Source of the DNA: an uncultured Bacteroides sp.
Lineage (GTDB): Bacteria; Bacteroidota; Bacteroidia; Bacteroidales; Bacteroidaceae
Length of the DNA: 64,000 nt
Reading direction: 5' to 3'
NCBI GenBank assembly: GCA_902388495.1
Contig: CABMPP010000006.1
Span: forward strand, 62,001 to 126,000
The translations under genes were made by a program, and so were the position numbers. Positions 8,714 through 17,777 of this stretch are shown here, piece by piece. The notes below the pieces were generated by a model. The model saw nothing but the letters and a program-made list of their open reading frames with translations. It made no database searches and was not told where the DNA came from. Positions within the stretch are counted from its first letter, which is position 1; the number at the start of each line of letters is the position of its first letter.

Positions 8714-9604
8714 TTATTTATTGTCAATTCCTACCGGCGACGCATTTCGGCTTGCCCGGATATCTGTCGGAGTCTTTCCTATTTCTTTTTTGCAGAACTT
8801 TGTAAATTGCGGCAGGTCGCTGAATCCGTTTTCAAAAGCAACCTGCTTAATCGGCTTGTTTGTGGATATGAGCTGCTGCCGGATGATTTTCGTTCGTTCT
8901 TCTTTCATCCATTTATAGGGTGTGGCGGCAAATATCTTTTTAAATCTCTCTGAGAACTGCCTGGGAGTGAGGTGCATGTATTCCGCCATTTCTTCTACGT
9001 TGCGGAAGCGATGCCAGCGCATCCGTACATATTCCGAGAAAGAAGTGTCTTCACTAAGTATCAGATAAAGAAAATCATAGATGTCTTTTTTGGTATAATA
9101 CAGGCGCACAAGCATAAAGAACTCTTTGATTTTGAGGTCGAAGTATACTTTGCATTTTACTCCGTCGTTCAGGCTGTCTATAATTCCGTCCAGGAAATGC
9201 CATATCCGGGTATTTATATCCATCACACTGAACCTCCGTCGTGTGTGCGGCAGATATGTAATGCCCTTTTCTCTGCTTCCATAGAGCTTTTCCACCGAAT
9301 AATTATCGCACAGTACAATAGGTCCCCGTATTCGGAAAATGACCAGTAACGAGTTGTTGATGGCTGTATACGAATAGCGTCCGCCGGCCGGCAAAAAGAG
9401 TATCTCTCCCTTCTTGCCTTCATAGTCCGGAAAATTTCCAAAGATAAACCGTACCCGTCCTTCCATAAAGAAGACTACTTCATTGTTGGATATCTCCAGT
9501 TTGCTGCTGTCTCCTTCTGCAATTCTTACCATCTCAATAGCAGGTTTTGCTGAACGTTCGAAGTGAAAGCATTGCTCATGCTCATATTCATGGGATAATT
9601 TCAT
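8714..9604 (-). CDS. AraC-family transcriptional regulator inside the invertible segment
   Basis: 296 aa. Residues ~1-100 form a cupin-like sensor domain (VVFFMEGRVRF, then GEILFLPAGG), residues ~110-190 a helical linker, and ~200-290 the two-HTH AraC domain (FRNVEEMAEYMHLTPRQFSE, then FENGFSDLPQFTKFCKKEIG). It is complete and lies wholly between the 25-bp inverted repeats, currently pointing away from the fimbrial operon. It probably controls that operon, but no target site can be proved from sequence. The gene at 17936 resembles its first ~185 residues and lacks the HTH part. The region upstream (9605-9826) has two TAnnnTTTG sequences one base longer than the -7 consensus. Confidence 0.92.
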   Translation of the reverse strand: MKLSHEYEHEQCFHFERSAKPAIEMVRIAEGDSSKLEISNNEVVFFMEGRVRFIFGNFPDYEGKKGEILFLPAGGRYSYTAINNSLLVIFRIRGPIVLCDNYSVEKLYGSREKGITYLPHTRRRFSVMDINTRIWHFLDGIIDSLNDGVKCKVYFDLKIKEFFMLVRLYYTKKDIYDFLYLILSEDTSFSEYVRMRWHRFRNVEEMAEYMHLTPRQFSERFKKIFAATPYKWMKEERTKIIRQQLISTNKPIKQVAFENGFSDLPQFTKFCKKEIGKTPTDIRASRNASPVGIDNK

Positions 9605-9826
9605 AATATGTTGTTATTCAGTTGTTTTACTAATGTTCCACTTTTTTGTTTTGGCCTTTGTCTCAAACCTTATGCTAACAACTTGATTCTCCTTTAATTT
9701 ATAGGGGTAGAATGATTGTTCATTCGGTATGCCTGTTCTACAAATGTTAGACAAGCTTCTTTCTGTCTATCCTGAAATCTGCTTAATTATCAGATAATCA
9801 GTCTTTATGCGTGTCGCTCAGGTGAC

Positions 9827-9851
9827 GTTCTGACACTTATAAAGTGTCAGA
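9827..9851 (-). repeat. Right inverted repeat (IRR), predicted recombinase crossover site
   Basis: Exact reverse complement of 8615-8639: arms TCTGACACT (9829-9837) and AGTGTCAGA (9843-9851) around spacer TATAA. It ends 30 bp before the first start codon of the fimbrial operon, leaving no room for a complete promoter outside the segment. Confidence 0.88.
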
Positions 9852-9881
9852 ATTGAAACCGTAAATAAACCCAAGATAAGA

Positions 9882-10484
9882 ATGTATCACATGAAAATCT
9901 GTAAAGTAACATATAGGCTGTGTGCCTTTATTCTTTTTAGTGTATTGCTGGTTCCTCATTTGAATGGCCAGGAACTAACAGCTCCCACTTCGTCATGGGC
10001 TGTTAAAAGCAATCTGCTTTATGATGCTACAACCAGTCTGAATCTGGGTGCTGAGTTTAAGGTCGGACAACGGCTGACAGTGGATATTCCATTGAGTTAC
10101 AATCCATTTTCATTTGGTGATAATAAAAAGTGGAAGCATATTTTGCTTCAACCCGAGCTGCGCTGGTGGGTAAAAGAACCTTTTGCCGGGCACTTCTTCG
10201 GTCTGCATGCACACTATGCTTATTATAATGTAGGAGGCATCGGCACGCGGTGGATGAAGGACAACCGCTTTGAAGGCTGGCTTGTGGGTGCAGGTCTTGC
10301 CTATGGGTATCAGTTCTTTCTCGGCCGCCATTGGAACCTGGAATTGTCCATCGGTGCAGGTTATGCTTATCTTGACTACAAGCGCTATTCGTGCAAGACA
10401 TGCGGTGACTTTAAGGGTAATGAGAATAAACACTATATCGGCCCGACAAAAGCAGCTGTTACCCTTGTATATGTAATCAAATAA
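9882..10484 (+). CDS. DUF3575 family protein, first gene of the fimbrial operon
   Basis: 200 aa (197 from the second Met at 9891). A signal peptide (CAFILFSVLLVPHLNG) is followed by SWAVKSNLLYDATTSLNLG and alternating beta strands with many aromatic residues, ending in a C-terminal strand: a small outer-membrane beta-barrel-like protein. DUF3575 proteins commonly begin FimA/Mfa-type operons in Bacteroidales; their role is not established, but a part in surface assembly or anchoring is plausible. The start codon is 30 bp from IRR, so transcription must enter from the invertible segment. The gene leads directly into the major fimbrillin (57-bp gap). Confidence 0.85.
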   Translation: MYHMKICKVTYRLCAFILFSVLLVPHLNGQELTAPTSSWAVKSNLLYDATTSLNLGAEFKVGQRLTVDIPLSYNPFSFGDNKKWKHILLQPELRWWVKEPFAGHFFGLHAHYAYYNVGGIGTRWMKDNRFEGWLVGAGLAYGYQFFLGRHWNLELSIGAGYAYLDYKRYSCKTCGDFKGNENKHYIGPTKAAVTLVYVIK

Positions 10485-10541
10485 AAATAGATGATAACAA
10501 GTGATTTAATTAACAAGAGTTTCTAATTAAAAAGTTAAACG

Positions 10542-11915
10542 ATGAACAAATTTAAGTTTGCGACCATGGCTTTCGCCGCCCTCACTTTGGGCTTAACAAG
10601 CTGTAACAATGAAGATGATCTGAACGGTCAGGCTACCCCTAAAGGGCAACCTACGGCAATGGAGCTGACCATTACTACGCCGAGTGTTCCCCGAACCTAC
10701 GCTTCCACCGACCCTAACGCAACCAATGATGAAATCGAGTTGAAAACGGTTAATGTACTGATCTATGCTGAAACATCCACTCCGGGCAGCTATATTCTAG
10801 AGAAGAATGCAGCGCTTACTGTGTCGGACTTTGATCCGGTTACAGGTACCCCTGACACCTACGTTTTGAAGCAGGCCAGCAAGATTTCTACTACCACTGG
10901 TAATAAGAAAATATATGTGGCAATGAACTACCCTTCCGGTGGTACCTTGCCTTCGGTTAATACGCCTCTTACAAACCTTGCCGGCCTTACTCATGCATTA
11001 GGAAGTGCTACAGAGCTTTCTTCCAATGGTATTACTATGTTCAGTGCTGAAGAAGAATCAGCAGCATTGATAGCCGAAACCACTCCGGGAACTACTCCGG
11101 CAGCGAACAAAATTACGGTAAGTGTAAAACGTCTTGTTGCCAAGATTACGGTACGGGAGCAGATCGCACGTGACGGTAGTGGTAAGATCATCAGTCAGGG
11201 TGGTGAACTCACTAACCTTCAGTTTGCTTTGGGTAATGCGAACAAGAGCATTTATCCTTTGCAAAACCGTGTAGGTACTTCTCCTAACATTGTTGTCCAA
11301 GACCCTAACTGGAGCAGTTTTGCAGCCGGTGATTTCTTCACTATCAGCAATTATGCCCTCGCCTCCAGCGAATACTATGCTGTTGATGACATCAGTGAAA
11401 CGGCCCTTACTGCCCAGGCTGTTTATGCTCCTGAGAATACGACACAGGCTTACGATGCTGCCGGTGGCAACCTGACTTATATTTCAGTACGTGCCCAGTA
11501 TGCACCTGAATTTTTCTGTGATGCAACCGGAACAAACAAAGGTGCAGGTGCTGCCGGTACATCCTTCTGGACTGTTGTCAAGTCCGACGGATCTGTTTAT
11601 TACTTTGATGTTGAGTCTGATGCAACTACCTTCCAAGCTGCTAACTCGGGTTCTGTCAAGAGTGATGAATATGTAAGTGGACTTTGCTATTTCCGTGCTT
11701 ACATTAATAAGAATGGTATTGCAGACGGTAATATAGCAGGTTCCAAGGCTGCTAAATTCGATGTACTGCGTAATAACTACTACGATATGGTTATTAATAG
11801 TATCAAGGCTCCCGGAGCCTCTAAAGATGAGGGTGCTGTGACGGAACCAACTTCCATTATGGTCGATGTTGAGGTAGAACCTTGGTTTGCAGTATCGGAT
11901 AATTACGATTTGTAA
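10542..11915 (+). CDS. Major fimbrillin, Mfa1/FimA superfamily lipoprotein
   Basis: 457 aa. Lipoprotein signal peptide with lipobox LTSC (Cys21), then an Asn/Asp-rich linker and a fimbrillin body. The C-terminus is characteristic (VDVEVEPWFAVSDNYDL). In this superfamily, prelipoproteins are lipidated, taken to the surface, cut after an Arg by a trypsin-like cysteine protease, and polymerised by donor-strand exchange of the C-terminal strand. Arg51 (TPSVPR|TYA) is a suitable cut site. The protein is rich in Ala, Thr and Ser, as expected for a polymerising subunit. A strong hairpin lies right after the gene and may leave this subunit more abundant than the downstream products. Confidence 0.9.
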   Translation: MNKFKFATMAFAALTLGLTSCNNEDDLNGQATPKGQPTAMELTITTPSVPRTYASTDPNATNDEIELKTVNVLIYAETSTPGSYILEKNAALTVSDFDPVTGTPDTYVLKQASKISTTTGNKKIYVAMNYPSGGTLPSVNTPLTNLAGLTHALGSATELSSNGITMFSAEEESAALIAETTPGTTPAANKITVSVKRLVAKITVREQIARDGSGKIISQGGELTNLQFALGNANKSIYPLQNRVGTSPNIVVQDPNWSSFAAGDFFTISNYALASSEYYAVDDISETALTAQAVYAPENTTQAYDAAGGNLTYISVRAQYAPEFFCDATGTNKGAGAAGTSFWTVVKSDGSVYYFDVESDATTFQAANSGSVKSDEYVSGLCYFRAYINKNGIADGNIAGSKAAKFDVLRNNYYDMVINSIKAPGASKDEGAVTEPTSIMVDVEVEPWFAVSDNYDL

Positions 11916-11950
11916 AAGCCCTCATTAAACTATTCTATAAACTCAATTGC

Positions 11951-11982
11951 ATGGAAGCGGGGAGAATCCGCCCCGCTTCCAT
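11951..11982 (+). terminator. Intra-operon hairpin after the major fimbrillin
   Basis: Perfect 12-bp stem: ATGGAAGCGGGG (11951-11962) pairs with CCCCGCTTCCAT (11971-11982) around an 8-nt loop, followed by CTTTT. The U-run is short, so it may act as a partial terminator or an mRNA-end stabiliser between major and minor subunits. Confidence 0.65.
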
Positions 11983-12010
11983 CTTTTACCTCCAAATAAA
12001 TTATTCAATA

Positions 12011-12913
12011 ATGAAGTTATATATACGGAAATATCTGTCGGGGATCTTTCTTCTTGTACTGCTCTTTACGAGTTGTATCAAAGAAGATTTATCGGACTGC
12101 CCTACAGGGATGAAACTCTATTTTACCTATGAACCGGCCACCTATGCCCGTACGGGTATCAATGAATCAGAAGTAGAAAGAATAGACCTTTTCGTATTCG
12201 ATGCCGAAGGTGTTTTGCAAGCCGTATATACGGATGAAAGTCCGACCTTATCTCCCGAATACTACATGAGAGTGGATGATTTGTCTTCGGGCGACTATAC
12301 CTTTGTTGTGTGGTGCGGTGTTCCCACTTATTATAAAATAGGCCCTCAGGAAATGAGGATAGCCCAAACCAGGCTGAACGAAGCCATGCTGTATCTCGAT
12401 TATGAAGATGAAGTCCTGAACGGTGTACAACCGATTTTTCATGCACATGTTTCGGAGCATGTCGGCAATAAACGAGATCAGATTATTTCCCTGCCGTTGG
12501 TACAAGTTTACAATACAGTCAACCTGACCACGGAAGGACTGTCGCCGAACGACGACACTTACCGTATGAGAATCTACGATAACAACGGTACATATAAATT
12601 CGACTATACTTTCGCCGAATGCGGCGATTTGATATATACTGCCCAGTGCGACAAGGACACTTCCGGGCAACTCTCTGCCAGCCTTAACGTGCTTAAACTG
12701 GCCGATGGACGAGATCCCATATTTGAAATCACCAACGTTACACGGGGCACTACATTATACCGTGCGAACCTTGTAACTCTAATCAATGAAATAACCACTA
12801 CGGATTATGATACTGTCCACGTTTACGACATACACTTAAAATTCGGACTGGATGTTTCCGTCAGCATTAATGGCTGGTGGGTGGTGCGAGATGGAGAAAT
12901 AGGATTGAATTAA
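12011..12913 (+). CDS. FimB/Mfa2-like fimbrial anchor lipoprotein
   Basis: 300 aa from the Met of MKLYIRKYLSGIF. A signal peptide ends in a lipobox (FTSC, Cys22) followed by IKEDLSDCPTGMKLYF. The body has the Mfa2/FimB pattern: VERIDLFVFDAEG near residue 58, a middle beta-sandwich, and a C-terminal half ending VDVSINGWWVV-like. In Porphyromonas, Mfa2 and FimB stay anchored and limit fimbria length, and the same role is likely here. I use the Met directly before the signal peptide; an in-frame upstream Met at 11951 would place the start inside the hairpin. It lies between the major subunit and the tip adhesin gene. Confidence 0.85.
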   Translation: MKLYIRKYLSGIFLLVLLFTSCIKEDLSDCPTGMKLYFTYEPATYARTGINESEVERIDLFVFDAEGVLQAVYTDESPTLSPEYYMRVDDLSSGDYTFVVWCGVPTYYKIGPQEMRIAQTRLNEAMLYLDYEDEVLNGVQPIFHAHVSEHVGNKRDQIISLPLVQVYNTVNLTTEGLSPNDDTYRMRIYDNNGTYKFDYTFAECGDLIYTAQCDKDTSGQLSASLNVLKLADGRDPIFEITNVTRGTTLYRANLVTLINEITTTDYDTVHVYDIHLKFGLDVSVSINGWWVVRDGEIGLN

Positions 12914-12937
12914 AAAGATAAGATAAAATAAAACGAT

Positions 12938-15900
12938 ATGAATAGGATTAAAACGAAATTACTCTTTTGGCTGGTATTATCTACCGCTATTTTTTCTTCC
13001 TGCTCCACCGAGGATGAAAACTATGGCGATAATGCTACCGTAACGGGTAAAGAGATTGAAGTACAAGTATTGTTCCAGATGCCTGCATCATCCCCTAAAA
13101 CGCGTGCCATATCAGAAATTGACGAAAACCTCGTCGAAGAGATTGATGTTTTGGCCTTCGAACAGGATGCCGCCAAACCTTCGGGCTGGGCTTTCAAATA
13201 TAGTGCCCAGGGGCATACCATAAAGGATGCAGAGGGCAGCAACCCTACGAAATCGAAGAAACAGTTTACGGTAAAGCTACTGAAAAACAGCACTCCGCAG
13301 ACATTTGTCATCCTTGCCAATGTGCGGTCGGAAGTAGAGGGGCTGGGCGAGATAGCCGGAGGCGCCGATAAAGACGAATTGCTGGCAAGGCTTGTTTATT
13401 CGAATGCCGGCAGTTGGAATGGCAACAATGATAAAGAGGATAACGATCCGGCCAAGGATTTCGACTCTTTCCCCATGTGGGGAGAAGTGACAACAACCCT
13501 TACCGATGCAGTTTCACAAATAACAGATGTGAAACTGCTGAGAGCTATTGCCCGTTTTGACGTGGTTTTGGATCAGGACGTAATCGACGCCAATAACTTT
13601 GTGCTGGATGAGGTCTATATCTATAACAGCAAGAGTCAGGGACGTATCGTACCGGATCCGGCTAATCTGGAAACAACGGCAAAAGTGAAGGCGGCAACCG
13701 AACCTGCCGGGAGCATCAATAATACCAATCCGCTCGTTTATACTGTTCCCTCATCCATGAACACGGCGTTCGAGAGAACGATGTATTTGTTTGAAGCGAA
13801 GGGAAAGGCGGAGAACGAGTCATCGCAGGCTACTTGTGTGGTTGTCGGCGGCACTTATGGTACGGATACACAAACAACTTATTACCGCCTGGATTTCCTG
13901 AAAAAGGAGACGGCAGATACTTACTTCCGTGATATACTCCGTAACCATAAATACGTGATGAATATTACAAGCGTTACAGGCAGTGGATACGATACTCCTG
14001 AGAAGGCTTTCAATTCCAAATCTTTCAATATAGATGCCGAGGTTGTAGAATGGGATGACGGAGGTATGAACAATTCTGTTTTCGACGGACAGTATCAACT
14101 TACTGTAAACAAGGACTCCCTTTATTTCTATAGTGAGGGGCGTGCTCAAGAAATGAGGGTGTATACTGACTATCCTTTGGGCTGGACTATAGAGAATGCT
14201 GATATGCCATCTTGGCTGACCATCACTCCGCAAAGTGGTGCGGCGGGCGATAGAGTGGATATTCAGGTGGAGGCTGCCTCACATTCAGTTCCCATGACCG
14301 ACCGTGAAGGGTATTTCTATATAACGGCCGGAAGATTTAAACAGAAGATAAAGGTGGTTCAGACGGTAGCGCCTGAACTGACAATAGAAGTGACTCCGAC
14401 TTCGCTGGTTTTCCGTAAGTCGGGCAGTAATGCGAAGTCTATTGAGGTAACGACCTATCCCGGTGGTACAGAAGTCTATTTTACTGAGGTGCCGGGTGCC
14501 CATCCTATTTCCTGGGTTCCGAGTACTGGTTTTCCTGTTGGTGCATTGCCAAACATGACGACTTATACTTTCCAACCTGTGGCAAACAGTTCGGGACTAA
14601 CTTTGAATACTTCTGTTGTGGTTTATATAACGGGGCCAAATGGTACGCTGGCTTCGAAGCAAATCAATGTCGTGCAACTTGCCACAGACTTGTTGTTCAA
14701 TGTAACGAAACAGTCTTCTTATTCTGCGGAAGGGGGAACAACTTCTTTTACTGTAGATTCCGATACGGACTGGCGTATTTACAGTGTGGATGATAATGCT
14801 ACATCAATGGTGAGTAACTGGAGCAATGCGAATAATGATAAAGGCACCGGAACCATTTATACATTCGATCTTACTAAGAATAATACTTGGGATTACCGTA
14901 ATGCGACTTTCAAGGTTTCCTCTTCCGACCCTGACTTTGCGGGGCAGGACATTGTAATAACCCAGAACTATACAAATCCTTCTATAAAGCTGGATAAGAG
15001 TACACTTGCTTTTGGAAATACTACCTCTACAGCTTCGCAGAGTGTAACAGCGACTTCGAATGCAGAATGGACATTTGCAACTTCAGGAGATTGGACCAAT
15101 GTGGTGGATGCTGCATCTCCTGCAGCAGGTATAACTTCGGGTAGCCACACTTATAGTTCTACGACTGTCGGGTATGTGGCGTTTACACCCAAAGCATGGT
15201 CTGCTGCTGCAGGAACTCCCGCAGCAGGAAGCTCTTTCTCGGCGACGGCGAAGTTTACAACTATAAATCATTCTCCTGCTACTGCTGCTACTGCAGATTT
15301 GACGATTACCAGAGTTGTCCCTACATTCTTTGCACTCAACACGGGTAATACAAGTGCTGTTCGCGCAGGACAGAACATTGCGGTAAGTGTCAATACTAAT
15401 GCTGCATGGAATGCTACTCCCGCTACGGGGACTGCTACGGGTAATCAAAGCCCGACAGCCTATGGTACCAAAACTGCTAATATTGCTATCCCTGCTAACA
15501 CTATCTGGTCAACTACTACAGTGGCGGTAAACAGGGCGATTACTGTAACAGTGAAATATGGTCCTAATACTTCCTCTATATCTACGAGCGGAGGAACGTT
15601 CAATGTAACGCAGCCGGGGTATTATATATCGGCGGCATCTACCAGCCTTACCAGTTTATTGGCTTATGCTGCTACAAATGTTTCGGTTGCACTTACAGGG
15701 GCATATCCGGCCATGACCAACTATGTGCGTGCTCTTGACGTAACGAACAATGTAGCTCTTGCTACAGGAACGATAACTGCCGGAGAATCCGGCGCCCGAT
15801 CTGTAACCCTTTCTGTCCCTGCCAATGCTACGTGGGCAGCGAGATCGGTCAGAATGCAGTATTATCATCCGGGAACGAAAACTTGGACTTATGTAGGCTC

Positions 15901-16591
15901 GGCTGTAGCGCAAGCAGGGTATGCTCCGACTCTCACTGCAGCGGGAACACCAATAGGAGGTGGCTTCAAAGTTACTGTAACTGGAAATGGATATGCACCG
16001 GCTCTCCAACTGCGCTGTGCTGTGGGCAATGCTCAGATTAGCGGATCGGTAATCACTACCTTGGCAGCCGGGACTACTGGAAGTCGTACTCAAACGGTAA
16101 CAGTACCGAACAATCCATCAACTACCTCCAGTAGAGCGGTACAAATACAATATAATCGTAATGGAACCTGGACAACTATCGCCACCTATACACAGCCGGC
16201 GGGAAATGTGGTGCTTTCATCTGGCCGTGTGGTTGCAAAAGCGGATATCTCCTCGTCTAGTGCCAATTGGGCTTCTGCAATGGGAATCTCAACGGGATTT
16301 AATACGGTACTATGGGGAGGGAATCCCAGTACTTATGCCCCTACCACGACTGCTACTGGCTGCGGAGCATATTCCGAATCGGGATTCCCAGCAGGGACAT
16401 GGAGGCTTCCAACAGATGCAGAAGTGACAGAAATGTTCACAAAGTACTTCACTGTATTGGGACTGTGGAATACTTATTACTGGTCGACAAAAGAATATGA
16501 TGCAAAGTATGCACTTGGTGTAGGTAATGGGGCGACTATGTATCTCGAAAAAACAAGCAAGCAGTGGGTTCGCTGCGTACGGGCACAATAG
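12938..16591 (+). CDS. Giant fimbrial tip adhesin with multiple Ig/BACON-like repeats
   Basis: 1,217 aa lipoprotein (lipobox FSSC, Cys22; candidate Arg cut site after SSPKTR, Arg56). Residues ~35-370 are a fimbrillin-like domain (EIDVLAFEQ, YIYNSKSQG, YVMNITSVTGSG). About seven Ig-like repeats follow, of which the first (LTVNKDSLYFYSEG…WLTITPQSG…KVVQTV) is a BACON-type module and later ones are degenerate and Thr/Ala/Ser-rich. The C-terminal ~125 residues (TWRLPTDAEV, YYWSTKEYD, WVRCVRAQ) resemble DUF1566/major-paralogous domains with a lectin- or FGE-like fold. Such long proteins are the accessory tip subunits that bind host or partner surfaces. Ligand unknown. Confidence 0.8.
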   Translation: MNRIKTKLLFWLVLSTAIFSSCSTEDENYGDNATVTGKEIEVQVLFQMPASSPKTRAISEIDENLVEEIDVLAFEQDAAKPSGWAFKYSAQGHTIKDAEGSNPTKSKKQFTVKLLKNSTPQTFVILANVRSEVEGLGEIAGGADKDELLARLVYSNAGSWNGNNDKEDNDPAKDFDSFPMWGEVTTTLTDAVSQITDVKLLRAIARFDVVLDQDVIDANNFVLDEVYIYNSKSQGRIVPDPANLETTAKVKAATEPAGSINNTNPLVYTVPSSMNTAFERTMYLFEAKGKAENESSQATCVVVGGTYGTDTQTTYYRLDFLKKETADTYFRDILRNHKYVMNITSVTGSGYDTPEKAFNSKSFNIDAEVVEWDDGGMNNSVFDGQYQLTVNKDSLYFYSEGRAQEMRVYTDYPLGWTIENADMPSWLTITPQSGAAGDRVDIQVEAASHSVPMTDREGYFYITAGRFKQKIKVVQTVAPELTIEVTPTSLVFRKSGSNAKSIEVTTYPGGTEVYFTEVPGAHPISWVPSTGFPVGALPNMTTYTFQPVANSSGLTLNTSVVVYITGPNGTLASKQINVVQLATDLLFNVTKQSSYSAEGGTTSFTVDSDTDWRIYSVDDNATSMVSNWSNANNDKGTGTIYTFDLTKNNTWDYRNATFKVSSSDPDFAGQDIVITQNYTNPSIKLDKSTLAFGNTTSTASQSVTATSNAEWTFATSGDWTNVVDAASPAAGITSGSHTYSSTTVGYVAFTPKAWSAAAGTPAAGSSFSATAKFTTINHSPATAATADLTITRVVPTFFALNTGNTSAVRAGQNIAVSVNTNAAWNATPATGTATGNQSPTAYGTKTANIAIPANTIWSTTTVAVNRAITVTVKYGPNTSSISTSGGTFNVTQPGYYISAASTSLTSLLAYAATNVSVALTGAYPAMTNYVRALDVTNNVALATGTITAGESGARSVTLSVPANATWAARSVRMQYYHPGTKTWTYVGSAVAQAGYAPTLTAAGTPIGGGFKVTVTGNGYAPALQLRCAVGNAQISGSVITTLAAGTTGSRTQTVTVPNNPSTTSSRAVQIQYNRNGTWTTIATYTQPAGNVVLSSGRVVAKADISSSSANWASAMGISTGFNTVLWGGNPSTYAPTTTATGCGAYSESGFPAGTWRLPTDAEVTEMFTKYFTVLGLWNTYYWSTKEYDAKYALGVGNGATMYLEKTSKQWVRCVRAQ

Positions 16592-16616
16592 AATAATAGA
16601 GTAAAGCAACGTTTCA

Positions 16617-17777
16617 ATGATGAAAAGAAAGAAGAATACTGTTGAGTGTATCTCCCGCCTTCGGGCGGGAGTACTCCCTCTATTGTTCTTTCTGTTGCTC
16701 TGCGGATGTGAAAAGGAACGATATGATCGGCAGCTTGTACCCGTACGAACAGTTCTCTTTTATATGGGCGGTGATAATAATCTGACAATGGAAGTAAAAG
16801 CCAAAATGGATATAATTAGATCTGCACCCCTCTCTCCGCATTGCCGGATAGTGATATATGCAGATATGAAAGATGGACCGCCGCAACTATTGGAAGTTAC
16901 TGCTGCATCGGGCGTCAACATATTGAAACCTCTACGGGAGTATGAAGAAAGCAACTCTGCCGATGTGGAAGTCTTCACATCCGTGTTGTCCGAAGTAAGA
17001 GAACGCTACCCGTCTTCTTCGTATGGTCTGATATTGTTCTCTCATGCTACGGGCTGGCTTCCCGAAGGTGCTTATGAAAATCCTGTAGGCTATTCGGGAC
17101 ATGCAGATGTGCGTTCGGTGATAAAAGACGGTAATTCCGAAATGGAAATACCTGCTTTTGCGGCTGCCATTCCCGATGGTATGTTTGACTTTATAATCTT
17201 TGAAGCTTGCTATATGGCAGGCGTTGAAGTGGCCTATGAGTTGAAGGATAAGACTCGCTTTATCGTTGCCTCTTCGGCTGAAATCGTATCGCCGGGTTTT
17301 GCCCGTTGCTATGCTGAGGCTTTGCCTTTACTCTATCAGCGGGAGGCAGATCTCCAAGGGTTCTGCCGGGTGATTAAAAACGATTATGCGACTCGCCCGG
17401 GTGACTATTCTTCGCTGACTTTGAGCTTGATTGATACAGAAGAGCTGGATGCCCTTGTCTCTGTTGTCCGGGAATCTACTCTCTCTTTTCCTGATAATGG
17501 AGCCGGCATTCAGACCTTCGATAGAGGTAGCGGTATGTTGTTCTTCGATTTGGAAGATTGCTATGTAGTGGCGTCCGAAGAACAAACCGTAATAAGAACA
17601 GCTATCGGTAATTGTGTAAAGTGGAAAACGGCAACGGCAGACTTCATGCCTGGCTATGGAGGATTCAAGGTGCGGGCACATTGTGGTCTGACAACTTATG
17701 TCCCGCAGCAAAGATATGCTCGCCTGAACGAAGCCTATAAAAAACTGAGATGGTATAAAGCAATAATGAAAGAATGA
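16617..17777 (+). CDS. Clostripain-family (C11) cysteine peptidase lipoprotein
   Basis: 386 aa (385 if the second Met is used). A signal peptide ends in a lipobox (LLLCGC). The catalytic His lies in LILFSHATGW and the catalytic Cys in FEACYMAGVEVAYEL, the dyad of family C11/clan CD. Clostripain-type enzymes cut after Arg. Its place inside a fimbrial operon, together with suitable Arg residues early in all three fimbrillin-like lipoproteins here, suggests it may mature the fimbrial subunits, as gingipains do in Porphyromonas; that is inference. Its stop overlaps the next start as ATGA. A UUCG-capped hairpin lies about 35 bp into the gene. Confidence 0.85.
   Translation: MMKRKKNTVECISRLRAGVLPLLFFLLLCGCEKERYDRQLVPVRTVLFYMGGDNNLTMEVKAKMDIIRSAPLSPHCRIVIYADMKDGPPQLLEVTAASGVNILKPLREYEESNSADVEVFTSVLSEVRERYPSSSYGLILFSHATGWLPEGAYENPVGYSGHADVRSVIKDGNSEMEIPAFAAAIPDGMFDFIIFEACYMAGVEVAYELKDKTRFIVASSAEIVSPGFARCYAEALPLLYQREADLQGFCRVIKNDYATRPGDYSSLTLSLIDTEELDALVSVVRESTLSFPDNGAGIQTFDRGSGMLFFDLEDCYVVASEEQTVIRTAIGNCVKWKTATADFMPGYGGFKVRAHCGLTTYVPQQRYARLNEAYKKLRWYKAIMKE
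16652..16671 (+). other. UUCG-capped hairpin near the start of the C11 peptidase gene
   Basis: CTCCCGCC pairs perfectly with GGCGGGAG around TTCG. UUCG tetraloops are exceptionally stable in RNA. There is no following U-run, so rather than a terminator it may pause ribosomes or protect an mRNA end between the adhesin and protease genes. Confidence 0.55.

Larger units (their letters stand above)
8615..9851. other. Predicted invertible DNA segment carrying an araC-type gene
   Basis: 1,237 bp bounded by perfect 25-bp inverted repeats whose spacers (TTATA and TATAA) are reverse complements, so recombination between them would invert the segment rather than delete it. It contains the complete regulator gene 8714-9604 and about 75 and 222 bp of non-coding DNA at its two ends. 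A recombinase gene lies immediately left and a fimbrial operon starts 30 bp right. After inversion the regulator would lie on the plus strand, reading toward the operon. Confidence 0.8.
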
